The translations under genes were made by a program, and so were the position numbers. Below, one piece after another: positions 7,722 to 15,605 of a stretch of DNA of 64,000 nt (the stretch's first letter is position 1; each line of letters opens with the position of its first letter). The DNA comes from AC-32 sp963717475 (GTDB taxonomy: Bacteria; Actinomycetota; Thermoleophilia; Gaiellales; Gaiellaceae): contig OY970337.1 of assembly GCA_963717475.1 (NCBI GenBank), forward strand, positions 1,984,001 through 2,048,000, given 5' to 3'. The notes below the pieces were generated by a model, which was given only the letters and a program-made list of their open reading frames with translations, had not been told where the DNA came from and ran no database searches.

Positions 7722-9335
7722 ATGCTGCTCTACGGCATCGCCTTCCTCGCAGGGGTCGTCACAGCGATCTCACCGTGCGCCTACCCGGTGCTCCCCATCG
7801 TTTTCGCCGGTGGCGCGAGCGGCGGGGAGCGCCGGCCCTTCGCGATCGTCGCCGGGCTCGTCACGACCTTCCTCGTCTCGCTGCTAGCTCTCACGTGGAT
7901 CATCGACCGGCTCGGGCTGCCGAAGGACCTGCTGCGCAACATCTCGATCGGGCTGCTCTTCCTCGCGGCGGCGACGCTGATCGTCCCGCAGCTCGGCCGC
8001 GCGCTGGAGCGGCCGCTCGCCCGCTTGAGCCGGCGCCGCGGCGGCGACCTCGGCGGCGGCTTCCTGCTCGGCGCCGCGCTGGGGCTCGTCTTCGCGCCCT
8101 GCGCAGGCGTCGTGCTCACCGCGGTCGTCGGGGAGACCGCCAGCTCGTCGGGAGTCCGCCGGTTCGGCGTCGCCCTCGTGTACGCCCTCGGCGCGGGCCT
8201 GACCTTGCTCGGGATCGCGATCCTCGCCCGCCGCAGCCTCCCGCGCCTGCGCGCCTTCGACGTCAACCGCCTGCGGATCGCGCTCGGCGTCGTGATCGGC
8301 CTGGCGACGCTCGGCATCGCGTTCAACCTCGACACGAAGCTGCAGACCCGCTTCCCGGACTACACGAGCGCGCTCCAGTCGGCCGTCGGCGAGAAGAGCT
8401 GCTACGCGCGCAAGCACCTTGGCCAGCGCTGTCTCGCCTCGCGCCAGGTGGCCTCGGGCCCGAAGGCGCCGAACTTCACGGGCATCTCGGACTGGATCAA
8501 CTCGAAGCCGCTGACCACGCAGAAGCTGCACGGCAAGGTCGTCCTGGTCGACTTCTGGACGTACTCGTGCATCAACTGCCTGCGCACGCTCCCGCACCTG
8601 AAGGCCTGGTACTCGGCGTACCACAAGAAGGGTCTGGAGATCGTCGGCGTGCACACCCCGGAGTTCGCCTTCGAGCACGTGCCGTCGAACGTCCGCAAGG
8701 CAGTGCGCGACCTCGGCGTTCCCTACCCCGTCGCGATCGACAACTCCGCGGCGACGTGGAAGGCGTACCACAACTCCGCCTGGCCGACGGAGTACCTGAT
8801 CGACCGGTCCGGCCGGATCCGCGAGGTCAGCGAGGGCGAGGGACGCTACGACGACACCGAGCGGAGGATCCGCGAGCTACTCGGCGAGTCGTCGAACATG
8901 CTCGTCGCCTCGGTGCCGGACAAGACGCCGAGCCACCTGCGCATGACCCCCGAGTCGTACCTCGGCTGGCTGCGGCTCGACCGCTACGCGGGCGGCCACA
9001 TCGACCCGAGCGCGTTCGCCGAATACCACTTCCCGCGCTCGATGCCGCCCGACAGCCTTGCCTACGCGGGCCGCTGGAAGGTCGACCCGGAGCGGATCAT
9101 CGCCGGCAAGGGCGCGAAGCTGCGGCTCCTGTTCACCGCGCAGGACGTCTACATCGTCCTCGGCGGCCACGGGCGACTTGGCGTCTACTTTGACGGCCAC
9201 CACGAGAAGACGATCCGGGTCAACGGCCTCAGCCGCCTCTACACGGTGCTGAGCTTCCCGAAGGAGGTCCAGTACCAGCTGCTGGAGCTGCGCTTCACGC
9301 CGGGGATCCAGGCGTACTCGTTCACCTTCGGCTAG
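7722..9335 (+). CDS. DipZ-like CcdA-thioredoxin fusion protein
   Basis: This 537-aa protein carries reducing equivalents across the membrane to extracytoplasmic proteins. Residues about 1-215 are a CcdA/DsbD-type membrane domain with paired cysteine motifs SPCAYPVLP and FAPCAGVV. Residues about 245-385 are a thioredoxin/TlpA domain with the redox motif YSCINC. The C-terminal domain, about 400-537, is a beta-rich region as in mycobacterial DipZ (ending LRFTPGIQAYSFTFG). All three modules are in the order of the DipZ family and the length fits. It begins 34 nt after the corrected helicase stop. Confidence 0.88.
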   Translation: MLLYGIAFLAGVVTAISPCAYPVLPIVFAGGASGGERRPFAIVAGLVTTFLVSLLALTWIIDRLGLPKDLLRNISIGLLFLAAATLIVPQLGRALERPLARLSRRRGGDLGGGFLLGAALGLVFAPCAGVVLTAVVGETASSSGVRRFGVALVYALGAGLTLLGIAILARRSLPRLRAFDVNRLRIALGVVIGLATLGIAFNLDTKLQTRFPDYTSALQSAVGEKSCYARKHLGQRCLASRQVASGPKAPNFTGISDWINSKPLTTQKLHGKVVLVDFWTYSCINCLRTLPHLKAWYSAYHKKGLEIVGVHTPEFAFEHVPSNVRKAVRDLGVPYPVAIDNSAATWKAYHNSAWPTEYLIDRSGRIREVSEGEGRYDDTERRIRELLGESSNMLVASVPDKTPSHLRMTPESYLGWLRLDRYAGGHIDPSAFAEYHFPRSMPPDSLAYAGRWKVDPERIIAGKGAKLRLLFTAQDVYIVLGGHGRLGVYFDGHHEKTIRVNGLSRLYTVLSFPKEVQYQLLELRFTPGIQAYSFTFG

Positions 9336-9345
9336 AGGCCGCGAG

Positions 9346-9774
9346 CTACGTGTCGCCTGAGGGAAGCGTCACGCTGCCGTCGTCGTTCAGGCCGAAGCCC
9401 GGGTTGTGCGCGATCTCCCAGGCGTGGCCGTCGAGGTCGCGGAACGCGCCGGCGTAGCCGCCGTAGAACGTCTCCGAGGGCTCTCGGGTGACCTCGGCGC
9501 CGTTGCTTCTCGCCAGCTCGACGATCTCGTGGACCTCCTCGCGCGAGGCGACGTTGTGCGCCAGGGCGATGCCGCTCCAGCCGCCGTCGTCAGGGATGCC
9601 CATGTCGGCGGCCAGCTTCTCGCGGCTCCACAGCACCACGACGACGCCGTTCGCCTGGAAGAAGCTCGTCTCCTGGGCCTCCCAGCTCACCGACCAGCCG
9701 AGCGCCTCGTAGAAGCTCTTCGCTCGCTCGTAGTCGGAGACGCCGAGGGTGACGAGGCTGACGCTCTGCCGCAA
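9346..9774 (-). CDS. VOC-family (glyoxalase/dioxygenase fold) protein
   Basis: This 142-aa protein has the vicinal oxygen chelate fold with two beta-alpha-beta-beta-beta repeats. It begins SVSLVTLGVSDYERAKSFYE and ends with FRDLDGHAWEIAHNP, the usual metal-site strand of the second repeat. Substrate cannot be read from the sequence; annotated relatives include lactoylglutathione-lyase-like and antibiotic-resistance proteins. The start is TTG, three bases after the stop of the PAC2 gene upstream, so the two are cotranscribed. Confidence 0.85.
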   Translation of the reverse strand: MRQSVSLVTLGVSDYERAKSFYEALGWSVSWEAQETSFFQANGVVVVLWSREKLAADMGIPDDGGWSGIALAHNVASREEVHEIVELARSNGAEVTREPSETFYGGYAGAFRDLDGHAWEIAHNPGFGLNDDGSVTLPSGDT

Positions 9775-9777
9775 TGC

Positions 9778-10668
9778 CTACTGCTCGCGGGCGGCGTCCT
9801 CGCCGCCGCCGTTCTGCTCGCGCTCCCGGAGGAAGCGCGTCAGCTCGGCTGCGAGCGCGTCGCCTGACGGCAGGTCGTGCTGCTCTTCCAGCTCGTCGAC
9901 GCGCCGCTCGAGCTCCTCGACGTACGAGGCCGTGTCCTCGTCCGAGGCGACCGCCTCGCTGACCTGCTCCTCGTAGCTCCGCGCCGCCTCCTCCAGCTCG
10001 TCGACGTCGACCTCGATCCCGATCAGGCTCCCGAGCCGCTCGCACAACGCGACCGCGGCCCGCGGGCTCGGGGTGAGCGAGACGTAATGCGGAACGGCGG
10101 CCCAGAGGCTTGCGGAGGGGATGTTCGCGCCCTTGCAGGCGTCGTGAAGGACGCCGACGATCCCGGTCGGGCCCTCGTAGCGTGACGACGAGAGCCCGAG
10201 CTGCTGGACGAGCTCCTCGTCGGTGGCGCTGCCGGTGACCGGCGACGGCCGCGTGTGCGGAACGTCTGCGAGCAGCGCGCCCAGCGTGATCATCAGCTCG
10301 ACGCCGAGCTCTTTGACGAGCCCCATCACGAGCTCCGTGAACGTCCGCCAGCGCAGGTTCGGCTCGATCCCGAGCAGGAGCACGACGTCGCGGTCGAGCC
10401 CGTCGGGCCGCGCGTGGTAGAAGGCCGTCTCGGGCCAGTCGATCCGACGCGTCACGCCGTCCTCGAGCGAGACGTGCGGGCGGGCCGCCTGGAAGTCGAA
10501 GAAGTCCTCCGGATCGACGTCCGCGAACCGCTCCGCTTGCCATGTCTTCGCGAGGTAGCCGGCCGCGAGGGAGGCCGCCTGGGCGCCGTCGTTCCAGCCG
10601 CGGAAAGCCGCGACCAGCACGGGCCGGGTGAGCTGCGGCCGCCGGTGGACTCGAAGCTCGCCGGCCAT
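9778..10668 (-). CDS. PAC2-family protein (proteasome assembly chaperone-like)
   Basis: This 296-aa protein belongs to the PAC2 family, named for the eukaryotic proteasome assembly chaperone and common in actinobacteria, where its function is unknown. Typical features are FRGWNDGAQAAS near the N-terminus, the GxEPNLRWRTF segment and GALLADVPHTRPSPVTG. The C-terminal 80 residues are a glutamate-rich coiled coil. The ATG is preceded six bases upstream by TAGACT, suggesting a leaderless mRNA. It is first in a two-gene unit with the VOC protein. Confidence 0.87.
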   Translation of the reverse strand: MAGELRVHRRPQLTRPVLVAAFRGWNDGAQAASLAAGYLAKTWQAERFADVDPEDFFDFQAARPHVSLEDGVTRRIDWPETAFYHARPDGLDRDVVLLLGIEPNLRWRTFTELVMGLVKELGVELMITLGALLADVPHTRPSPVTGSATDEELVQQLGLSSSRYEGPTGIVGVLHDACKGANIPSASLWAAVPHYVSLTPSPRAAVALCERLGSLIGIEVDVDELEEAARSYEEQVSEAVASDEDTASYVEELERRVDELEEQHDLPSGDALAAELTRFLREREQNGGGEDAAREQ

Positions 10669-10672
10669 CGTT

Positions 10673-11614
10673 TCAGTCTACGTGCGGCCCGGCACGAAGC
10701 GGGGCCGGCGGGCGCCACAGAACCGTCACGAAAGCCACCAGCAGCGCCCAGACGGCCGCGGCGAGGCCGACGTGGGCCAGCACGAGGCCCCACGGCAGGT
10801 GAGTCCGGTACTGGATCTCACCCAGGCCCATCTGCACGAGCAGGAGGACGAACAGGGCCGCACCGAGCGCGAACAGGCGCGGCGAGCGCTCCCTGCGCGC
10901 GGCGAGGTACCCGAGCACGAACACGATTCCGGCCGCGAAGACCGCCACCGACGCGGCGTGGACGTAGATCACCGGCTGCAGCCGCCAGAGCCGCGAGACG
11001 TGCTCGGTGCCACCGCCCGCATGAGGCCCGGCCGCCGTGGCGAGCGTCCCGGTGACGAGCAGCGCCAGCGCCGCAGCCGCGACGACGACGCCGAGGCGCC
11101 GCAGCTCGAGCGGCACGAGCGGCTCGGCCCGGCCGCGAACGATCGCGAACACCTCGAGCGCGAGCACGACTGCGCCCGCGAGGACGATCATCGAGAGCAG
11201 CAGGTGCGAGGCGACCACGGGCCAGCGCAGGTCGGTCTTCACGGCGAGGTAGCCCAGCGGCGCCTGCGCGAGGGTTCCCGCGAAGACGCCGAACGCGAGC
11301 CGTCGGGCGCCGCGGGAGAGCTCCGGCGTCCGCAGCGCCGCCAGCGCCGTCAAGAGCACGAGAACGATCGTGACTCCGCCGACGACGCGGTTCCCGAACT
11401 CGATGAACGCGTGGTAGTCCTTGGCCGGCAGCGGGTGGCCGCGCTCGCAGCCGGGCCAGTGACGGCAGCCGAGGCCCGAATCGGTGAGGCGGACTGCCGC
11501 GCCGGTCACGACGATCAGCCACAGCGCGCCCACGGATGCGAGGGCGAGCCGGAGAAAAGCGGCCGCGGAGAGCTCGAAGCCCCGGGCCCGCGCAGAGGTG
11601 GTGTCGACAGCCAT
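10673..11614 (-). CDS. ctaA: heme A synthase CtaA/COX15
   Basis: This 313-aa membrane protein oxidises heme O to heme A for aa3-type cytochrome oxidase. About eight transmembrane helices are visible. Family motifs are GAAVRLTDSGLGCRHWPGC near residue 40, with a cysteine pair in the first loop, FIEFGNRVVG, and ASHLLLSMIV and LAHVGLA with the heme-ligand histidines. It overlaps the ApgM stop by one base (TGATG), so the two genes are translated together, which is an unusual partnership. Confidence 0.9.
   Translation of the reverse strand: MAVDTTSARARGFELSAAAFLRLALASVGALWLIVVTGAAVRLTDSGLGCRHWPGCERGHPLPAKDYHAFIEFGNRVVGGVTIVLVLLTALAALRTPELSRGARRLAFGVFAGTLAQAPLGYLAVKTDLRWPVVASHLLLSMIVLAGAVVLALEVFAIVRGRAEPLVPLELRRLGVVVAAAALALLVTGTLATAAGPHAGGGTEHVSRLWRLQPVIYVHAASVAVFAAGIVFVLGYLAARRERSPRLFALGAALFVLLLVQMGLGEIQYRTHLPWGLVLAHVGLAAAVWALLVAFVTVLWRPPAPLRAGPHVD
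10675..10680 (-). promoter_or_regulatory. -10 element TAGACT of the PAC2 gene
   Basis: TAGACT reads on the minus strand from 10680 to 10675 and is followed by GAAACG and the ATG. It overlaps the last codons of ctaA. The absence of a Shine-Dalgarno sequence fits leaderless translation. Confidence 0.45.
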
Positions 11615-12861
11615 CAGCGGAGCGGCTCCAGCAACGCAGGGTAGCCGTCGGCACCGTCGAAGGGCGTCGGCCGCGAGCCCAGGAAGAGCGGCCGGTCGGC
11701 GGCGTTCAGGAGCACCGGCATCAGGTCGGGGCCGCGAAGCTGGCCGAGGATTCCCGCGGCGCAGTCGAGCTCGCCGAAGCGCTCGACCGAGTCCGCGCGC
11801 ACGCCCGGTCCCGCGACGAGCAGCGGCACCGGGTCGCCCGAGTGGATCACGTCCGGCGAAGCGGGGGTCGCGTGGTCGCCGGTGATGCAGACGACGGCGC
11901 GGTCGGTCGGGAGCGAGTCGAGCGCGGCATCGAGCAGCTCGATCGTCTCGCGCTTGACCTGCGGATCCTTCGTGTGCCCCGCGGCATCGGTCGTCTTCTG
12001 GTGGACGAAGACGAAGGTGTCGCCCGCATCCAGCCGCTCGCGCACCAGCTGCACACGACCACGCAGGTCGGCGACGGGGTCGTCCGTCTCCGGCGCGTCG
12101 ACCGGCTCGAGCCCGAGCGCCCTCCCGAGCCCGCGCAGGAAGGCCGAGTCGGCCGCGAACGCACCGGTGATCCCGTGGCGCTCGAGGAACGACGGCACCT
12201 GCCGCGGCCGGCCGAACCACTTGAGCGTGATCACGTTGAACCGCTCGCCCTCGAGCCGCCGCATCACCTCGCGGGTCCATTCCTCGCACGCCCGCGCGGT
12301 GCGCTCCGCCTCGGGGACGACCGCCTGCGGACGCAGAACCGGGTACCACGCACGGAAGAACGCGTCGCTGTCGGTCACGCGCTCGTCCGCGCCGCCCGAG
12401 ATCCGCAGCACCGCCTCGCCGCGCCAGACATGCGTCAGCGAGAAGGTCAGCCCGTCGACCTCGATCCCGTCGCAGCGCTCGACGAGCCGCTGGGCCTCCT
12501 CCGCGTCGCGCCCGGAATCCGGGCGGCCCGTGAGCCACCAGCCGCCGTCGCGCTGCTCGGCCGGCCGCAGCGCCGCGTAGGCGAAGACGTGCTCGCCGCT
12601 CACGTCCTGGCCGCGGCCGAGCGCCTCGAAGACCGCGCGGCCCGGAAACTCGTCGGGCCGGTAGCCGAGGAGCGACCAGTGCGCGACCTCGCTGGACGGC
12701 GCCCGGCCCGGACCGACCGCGTACAGCACCCCGCACGAGCCCGAGGCCGCGAGCCGGTCGAGGTTCGGCGTGTCCGCCGCCTCGTTGCCGGTCCGGCCCT
12801 CGAGCGCATCGTAGGCCCGGTCACCGAGCCCGTCGAGGAGGATGACGACGATCGGATACAT
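11614..12861 (-). CDS. apgM: 2,3-bisphosphoglycerate-independent phosphoglycerate mutase, archaeal type
   Basis: This 415-aa enzyme interconverts 3- and 2-phosphoglycerate in glycolysis. It is in the alkaline-phosphatase superfamily: metal ligands in VVILLDGLGDR at the N-terminus, the nucleophile serine in GRAPSSEVAHWSLLGY, and late metal-binding motifs HQKTTDAAGHTKDP and ITGDHATPA. The length fits the archaeal-type ApgM family rather than GpmI. A TAGCCT box lies nine bases before the ATG, and the start codon is part of a 12-bp inverted repeat. Confidence 0.9.
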   Translation of the reverse strand: MYPIVVILLDGLGDRAYDALEGRTGNEAADTPNLDRLAASGSCGVLYAVGPGRAPSSEVAHWSLLGYRPDEFPGRAVFEALGRGQDVSGEHVFAYAALRPAEQRDGGWWLTGRPDSGRDAEEAQRLVERCDGIEVDGLTFSLTHVWRGEAVLRISGGADERVTDSDAFFRAWYPVLRPQAVVPEAERTARACEEWTREVMRRLEGERFNVITLKWFGRPRQVPSFLERHGITGAFAADSAFLRGLGRALGLEPVDAPETDDPVADLRGRVQLVRERLDAGDTFVFVHQKTTDAAGHTKDPQVKRETIELLDAALDSLPTDRAVVCITGDHATPASPDVIHSGDPVPLLVAGPGVRADSVERFGELDCAAGILGQLRGPDLMPVLLNAADRPLFLGSRPTPFDGADGYPALLEPLR

Positions 12862-12892
12862 ATGGGGCGCAGGCTAACCCGCGCCCCATATG
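12859..12892 (-). promoter_or_regulatory. inverted repeat enclosing the apgM start codon
   Basis: CATATGGGGCGC at 12859-12870 is repeated inverted without mismatch at 12881-12892, around a 10-base spacer. The spacer holds a possible -10 box (TAGCCT on the minus strand) and the apgM ATG is the last triplet of the downstream arm. There is no T run, so it is not a simple terminator of the upstream gene. It could be an operator or a start-sequestering hairpin. Confidence 0.5.
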
Positions 12893-12899
12893 CAGTCAG

Positions 12900-13775
12900 T
12901 TACCTAGCTCGGTAGACGCGGCTGCGGCTGATGCCGTCGAGGTAGCCGGGGCCGGCCTGGTTGATCGTCATGTACGCGCGCAGCACGTAGCGGCCGCGGC
13001 TCAGGTGGAGCCGGAACGAGCCGGACGACCGGCTGCCGAGGATGACGCGCTTGATCTTGACCCACTCACCAAAGCGCGTGTGGCGCTGGATGTAGACCTT
13101 GTGGCCCTTCATCGAGTGGTTCGTGGTGACCTTGACCACGCCGAAGCCGCGGCGCGAGAGCGTGAACGCAACCTTCGGATGGACTGCGACCTGAACGGTC
13201 GAGCTGAGCGTGCTCTTCCAATGCGCCTGGAAGGTCGTGAGCAGGGTCGGCGTCACGACGGTGTCCCAGACGCCGCCCGTGCCCGTCATCAGCGTCGCGA
13301 TGAGCGTCGCGGACGGGTCGCCGTACTTCTGGGCGTAGACGGTGACGGTCTCGCCGGCCTGGCCGTTCGAGATCTGGCCGGAGATGCGCGTCGCCTGTCC
13401 GTAGGTGATGATCGGCGCGCCCGCTGCGATGGTGACCGCAGGCGGCGGGCCGGTGACGACGATCTTGCCCGTCAGCGACGGGTGCAGAGCGTCGTGGTAG
13501 CGGTAGGTGCCCGAAGTGTTGAACGCGTGCTTGTACGTGTGGTTGGGCGAAATGATCCCGGACGCGAAGGCACCTGAGTTCGAGACGACCTGGTGCGTCT
13601 TGGTGTCCTTGTTCGTCCACTTGATCGAGTCGCCCGTCTTGATCGTGACGCTCGCGGGCGTGAACGCGGTCGCGGTGATGTTCACGTTTTTGGTGACCGC
13701 AGTCGTAGCCGGCTGCGAGGCGCCGGTGACCACCAGCGCGGCGGCGGCGATCGCGGCGATAACGAACGTGCGCAT
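12900..13775 (-). CDS. secreted cupredoxin-fold protein with incomplete copper site
   Basis: This 291-aa protein has a signal peptide (residues 1-25), a plastocyanin-like domain at about 28-110 and a C-terminal beta-rich half. The first copper-type histidine is present in KTHQVVSNSG. The late ligand loop, normally Cys-x-x-His, reads TYRYHDALHPS, with aspartate where the cysteine should be. A type-1 copper site is therefore doubtful. A strong Shine-Dalgarno (AAGGGGG) precedes the ATG. It may act as an extracellular metal-binding or structural protein. Confidence 0.75.
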   Translation of the reverse strand: MRTFVIAAIAAAALVVTGASQPATTAVTKNVNITATAFTPASVTIKTGDSIKWTNKDTKTHQVVSNSGAFASGIISPNHTYKHAFNTSGTYRYHDALHPSLTGKIVVTGPPPAVTIAAGAPIITYGQATRISGQISNGQAGETVTVYAQKYGDPSATLIATLMTGTGGVWDTVVTPTLLTTFQAHWKSTLSSTVQVAVHPKVAFTLSRRGFGVVKVTTNHSMKGHKVYIQRHTRFGEWVKIKRVILGSRSSGSFRLHLSRGRYVLRAYMTINQAGPGYLDGISRSRVYRAR

Positions 13776-13866
13776 GAACCCGAACCCCCTTAGGTATGAC
13801 GGCGAGGTGTGTCTTCCCTACTGAAACGGACGCCAAGCAGGAAAGTTCTAGGGACTTACAGCTCTT

Positions 13867-14397
13867 TTACACAGGGGTCCGGTGCATTTCGAGCAACAGA
13901 GCGGCGACCCCGGGCGGCACGAGGCTCTCCCAGTCGCCGCCCTCGCGGAGAGCAGAGCGCACGTCCGCGCCAGAGATCTCCTTGTCCGTGCCCTCATCGA
14001 GCACGACCACCTCGAAGCCGGCCTCGCGCAGGCGATCGAGCTTCGTCCCGCCCCAGTCCGAGAAGAGGCGGATGAACTGGACGACGTCGTCGGGGACGTA
14101 CGCCGGCCACAGCTCGGGCTCGTTCACGGGAAACGGGACGACGTGCAGGCGTTCGGATTCGATGCCCGCGTCGGCCGCGGCGGCCTTGACCATCAGCATC
14201 CGCTCGACGTAGCTCCACGGATTCGACTCGGGCAGGTGGCGCAGCGGGTCCGACTCCTCCGGCAGGACACGCGCGGGATCGGGGTTCGTGATCCCGACGA
14301 AGATCTCCTCGCAGCGAACGGCGGCGCCGTTCAGGTACTCGAGGTGGCCCTTGTGAAAAGGCTGAAACCGCCCGTGGACCATCCCGCGGGCGATCAT
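13867..14397 (-). CDS. nicotinamide-nucleotide adenylyltransferase, archaeal type
   Basis: This 176-aa enzyme joins NMN and ATP to form NAD. The nucleotidyltransferase signature is GRFQPFHKGHLEYL near the N-terminus and the second signature is ISGADVRSAL near residue 145. This pattern is that of archaeal-type NadM rather than NadD. Its ATG overlaps the selD stop in ATGA, so it is translationally coupled to selD. An internal ATG five codons in is an alternative start. NadE (28302) is elsewhere in the window and not in the same operon. Confidence 0.88.
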   Translation of the reverse strand: MIARGMVHGRFQPFHKGHLEYLNGAAVRCEEIFVGITNPDPARVLPEESDPLRHLPESNPWSYVERMLMVKAAAADAGIESERLHVVPFPVNEPELWPAYVPDDVVQFIRLFSDWGGTKLDRLREAGFEVVVLDEGTDKEISGADVRSALREGGDWESLVPPGVAALLLEMHRTPV

Positions 14398-15425
14398 GAG
14401 ACGGTGACGCCGACGCCCTCCTCGACCCAGCCCACGCGGCGCAGGAAGAGCTTCTTCGCCGCGAACTCGGCCTCGAGCGTGGCCCCCCGCTCGCGTGGCA
14501 GCGAGACCAGCAACCCGCCCGCGGTCTGAGGGTCGAAGCCGAGCCCGACCATCGCATCGGGGACACCGTCGAGCTCGACGTGCGGCGCCGCGAAGTCGCG
14601 GTTCCGCGGGTCGCCGCTCGTGCGGATCCCCTTGCGGGCGACGTCGAGAGCCCCGTCGATCGCGGGGAAGCGCTCCGACTCGAGCCGGATGCGCACGCCG
14701 CTCCGCTCGGCGACCTCGTGCGCATGCCCGAAGAGGCCGAAGCCCGTCACGTCGGTGACGGAGTTGGGCGCGAGCCCGCGCAGGACCTCGGCCGCCTTGT
14801 CGTTCAGCGTCCGCATCCAGCGGATCGCGCGCTCGAGCTGCTGCGTTCCGGCCACCCCGCTCTTGTAGCCGCTCATGATCAGGCCTGTCCCGAGCGGTTT
14901 GGTCAGGAAGACCGCGTCGCCGGGCTTGGCGCCGTTCTTCGGCCAGATCCCGTCCGGATGAACCGTGCCGACGACCGCGAGGCCGTACTTGGGCTCGGCG
15001 TCCCTGATCGTGTGGCCGCCCGCGAGGAGACCGCCGGCGGCGCGAACCTGGGCGTCGGCAGCCGCGAAGATCTCGGCCAGCATCTCCATCGGCAGCTCCT
15101 CCGGGAAGGCCGCGATCGAGAGCGCGAGCAAGGGCGTGCCGCCCATCGCGAAGACGTCGTTGAGCGCATTCGTCGCCGCGATCGCCCCGTAGTCGCCGGG
15201 GTCGTCCACGACCGGCGGGAAGAAATCGAGCGTGAAGATGAGCGCCCGCTCGTCGTCGAGCAGGTAGACGGCAGCGTCGTCGGCCGGGGACAGCCCGACG
15301 AGCAGGTTCTCGGCCTCCGTCGGCACGAAGCCCGCAAGCAGCTGCTCGAGGCGGGCAGCGGAGTACTTGGCCGCGCAGCCCCCGCAAGAAGCGAGGTCGG
15401 TGAGCTTGATCGTCTCCAGGTTCAC
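14394..15425 (-). CDS. selD: selenide, water dikinase (selenophosphate synthetase)
   Basis: This enzyme makes selenophosphate from selenide and ATP for selenocysteine, selenouridine or selenium cofactors. The active-site motif is CGGCAAKYS at about residue 15, with cysteine rather than selenocysteine. The GGHTIRDAEPKYGL, DVTGFGLFGHAHE and GFDPQTAGGLL motifs of the AIRS-like fold follow. The GTG at 15425 has GGGAG five bases upstream, so I prefer it to a TTG four codons earlier; the protein is then 343 aa. No other sel gene and no tRNA-Sec is in the window. Confidence 0.92.
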   Translation of the reverse strand: MNLETIKLTDLASCGGCAAKYSAARLEQLLAGFVPTEAENLLVGLSPADDAAVYLLDDERALIFTLDFFPPVVDDPGDYGAIAATNALNDVFAMGGTPLLALSIAAFPEELPMEMLAEIFAAADAQVRAAGGLLAGGHTIRDAEPKYGLAVVGTVHPDGIWPKNGAKPGDAVFLTKPLGTGLIMSGYKSGVAGTQQLERAIRWMRTLNDKAAEVLRGLAPNSVTDVTGFGLFGHAHEVAERSGVRIRLESERFPAIDGALDVARKGIRTSGDPRNRDFAAPHVELDGVPDAMVGLGFDPQTAGGLLVSLPRERGATLEAEFAAKKLFLRRVGWVEEGVGVTVS

Positions 15426-15519
15426 GCGCTCTCCCAAAACGTTCGGGGAACTGTAGGGGTCATGCTGGGTTTCGTCTAGAGACGTCGGAAGGCCTCCGAA
15501 TATTCCCGCCCGAACGGAG

Positions 15520-15605
15520 CAGCGGCGGCCACCAGGGACCGCCGCTGTCGGGGAGAGGAGGAGCTTTCTGCGGCCGAGTTCGTGCGTCTTCGCACTTCTC
15601 CTCCT
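15520..15605 (-). other. structured intergenic stretch between aarF and selD
   Basis: Two hairpins are visible. One is a 9-bp stem (15520-15528 with 15539-15547) around a 10-base loop. The other pairs AGGAGGAG (15556-15563) with CTCCTCCT (15598-15605), which overlaps the aarF stop codon, and contains an inner GTGCG-TCTT-CGCAC hairpin. No T run follows on either strand. It may end the aarF mRNA or form part of a selD leader. No tRNA fold could be built from it. Confidence 0.4.

Noticed and set aside
7687..7887. Extended C-terminus of the helicase into the DipZ-like gene
   Set aside because: The extension is low-complexity Ser/Arg text overlapping a well-supported gene; the alternative frame gives a natural tail and stop at 7687.
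15460..15605. tRNA-Sec next to selD
   Set aside because: No acceptor stem, UCA anticodon loop or T-arm could be arranged on either strand.
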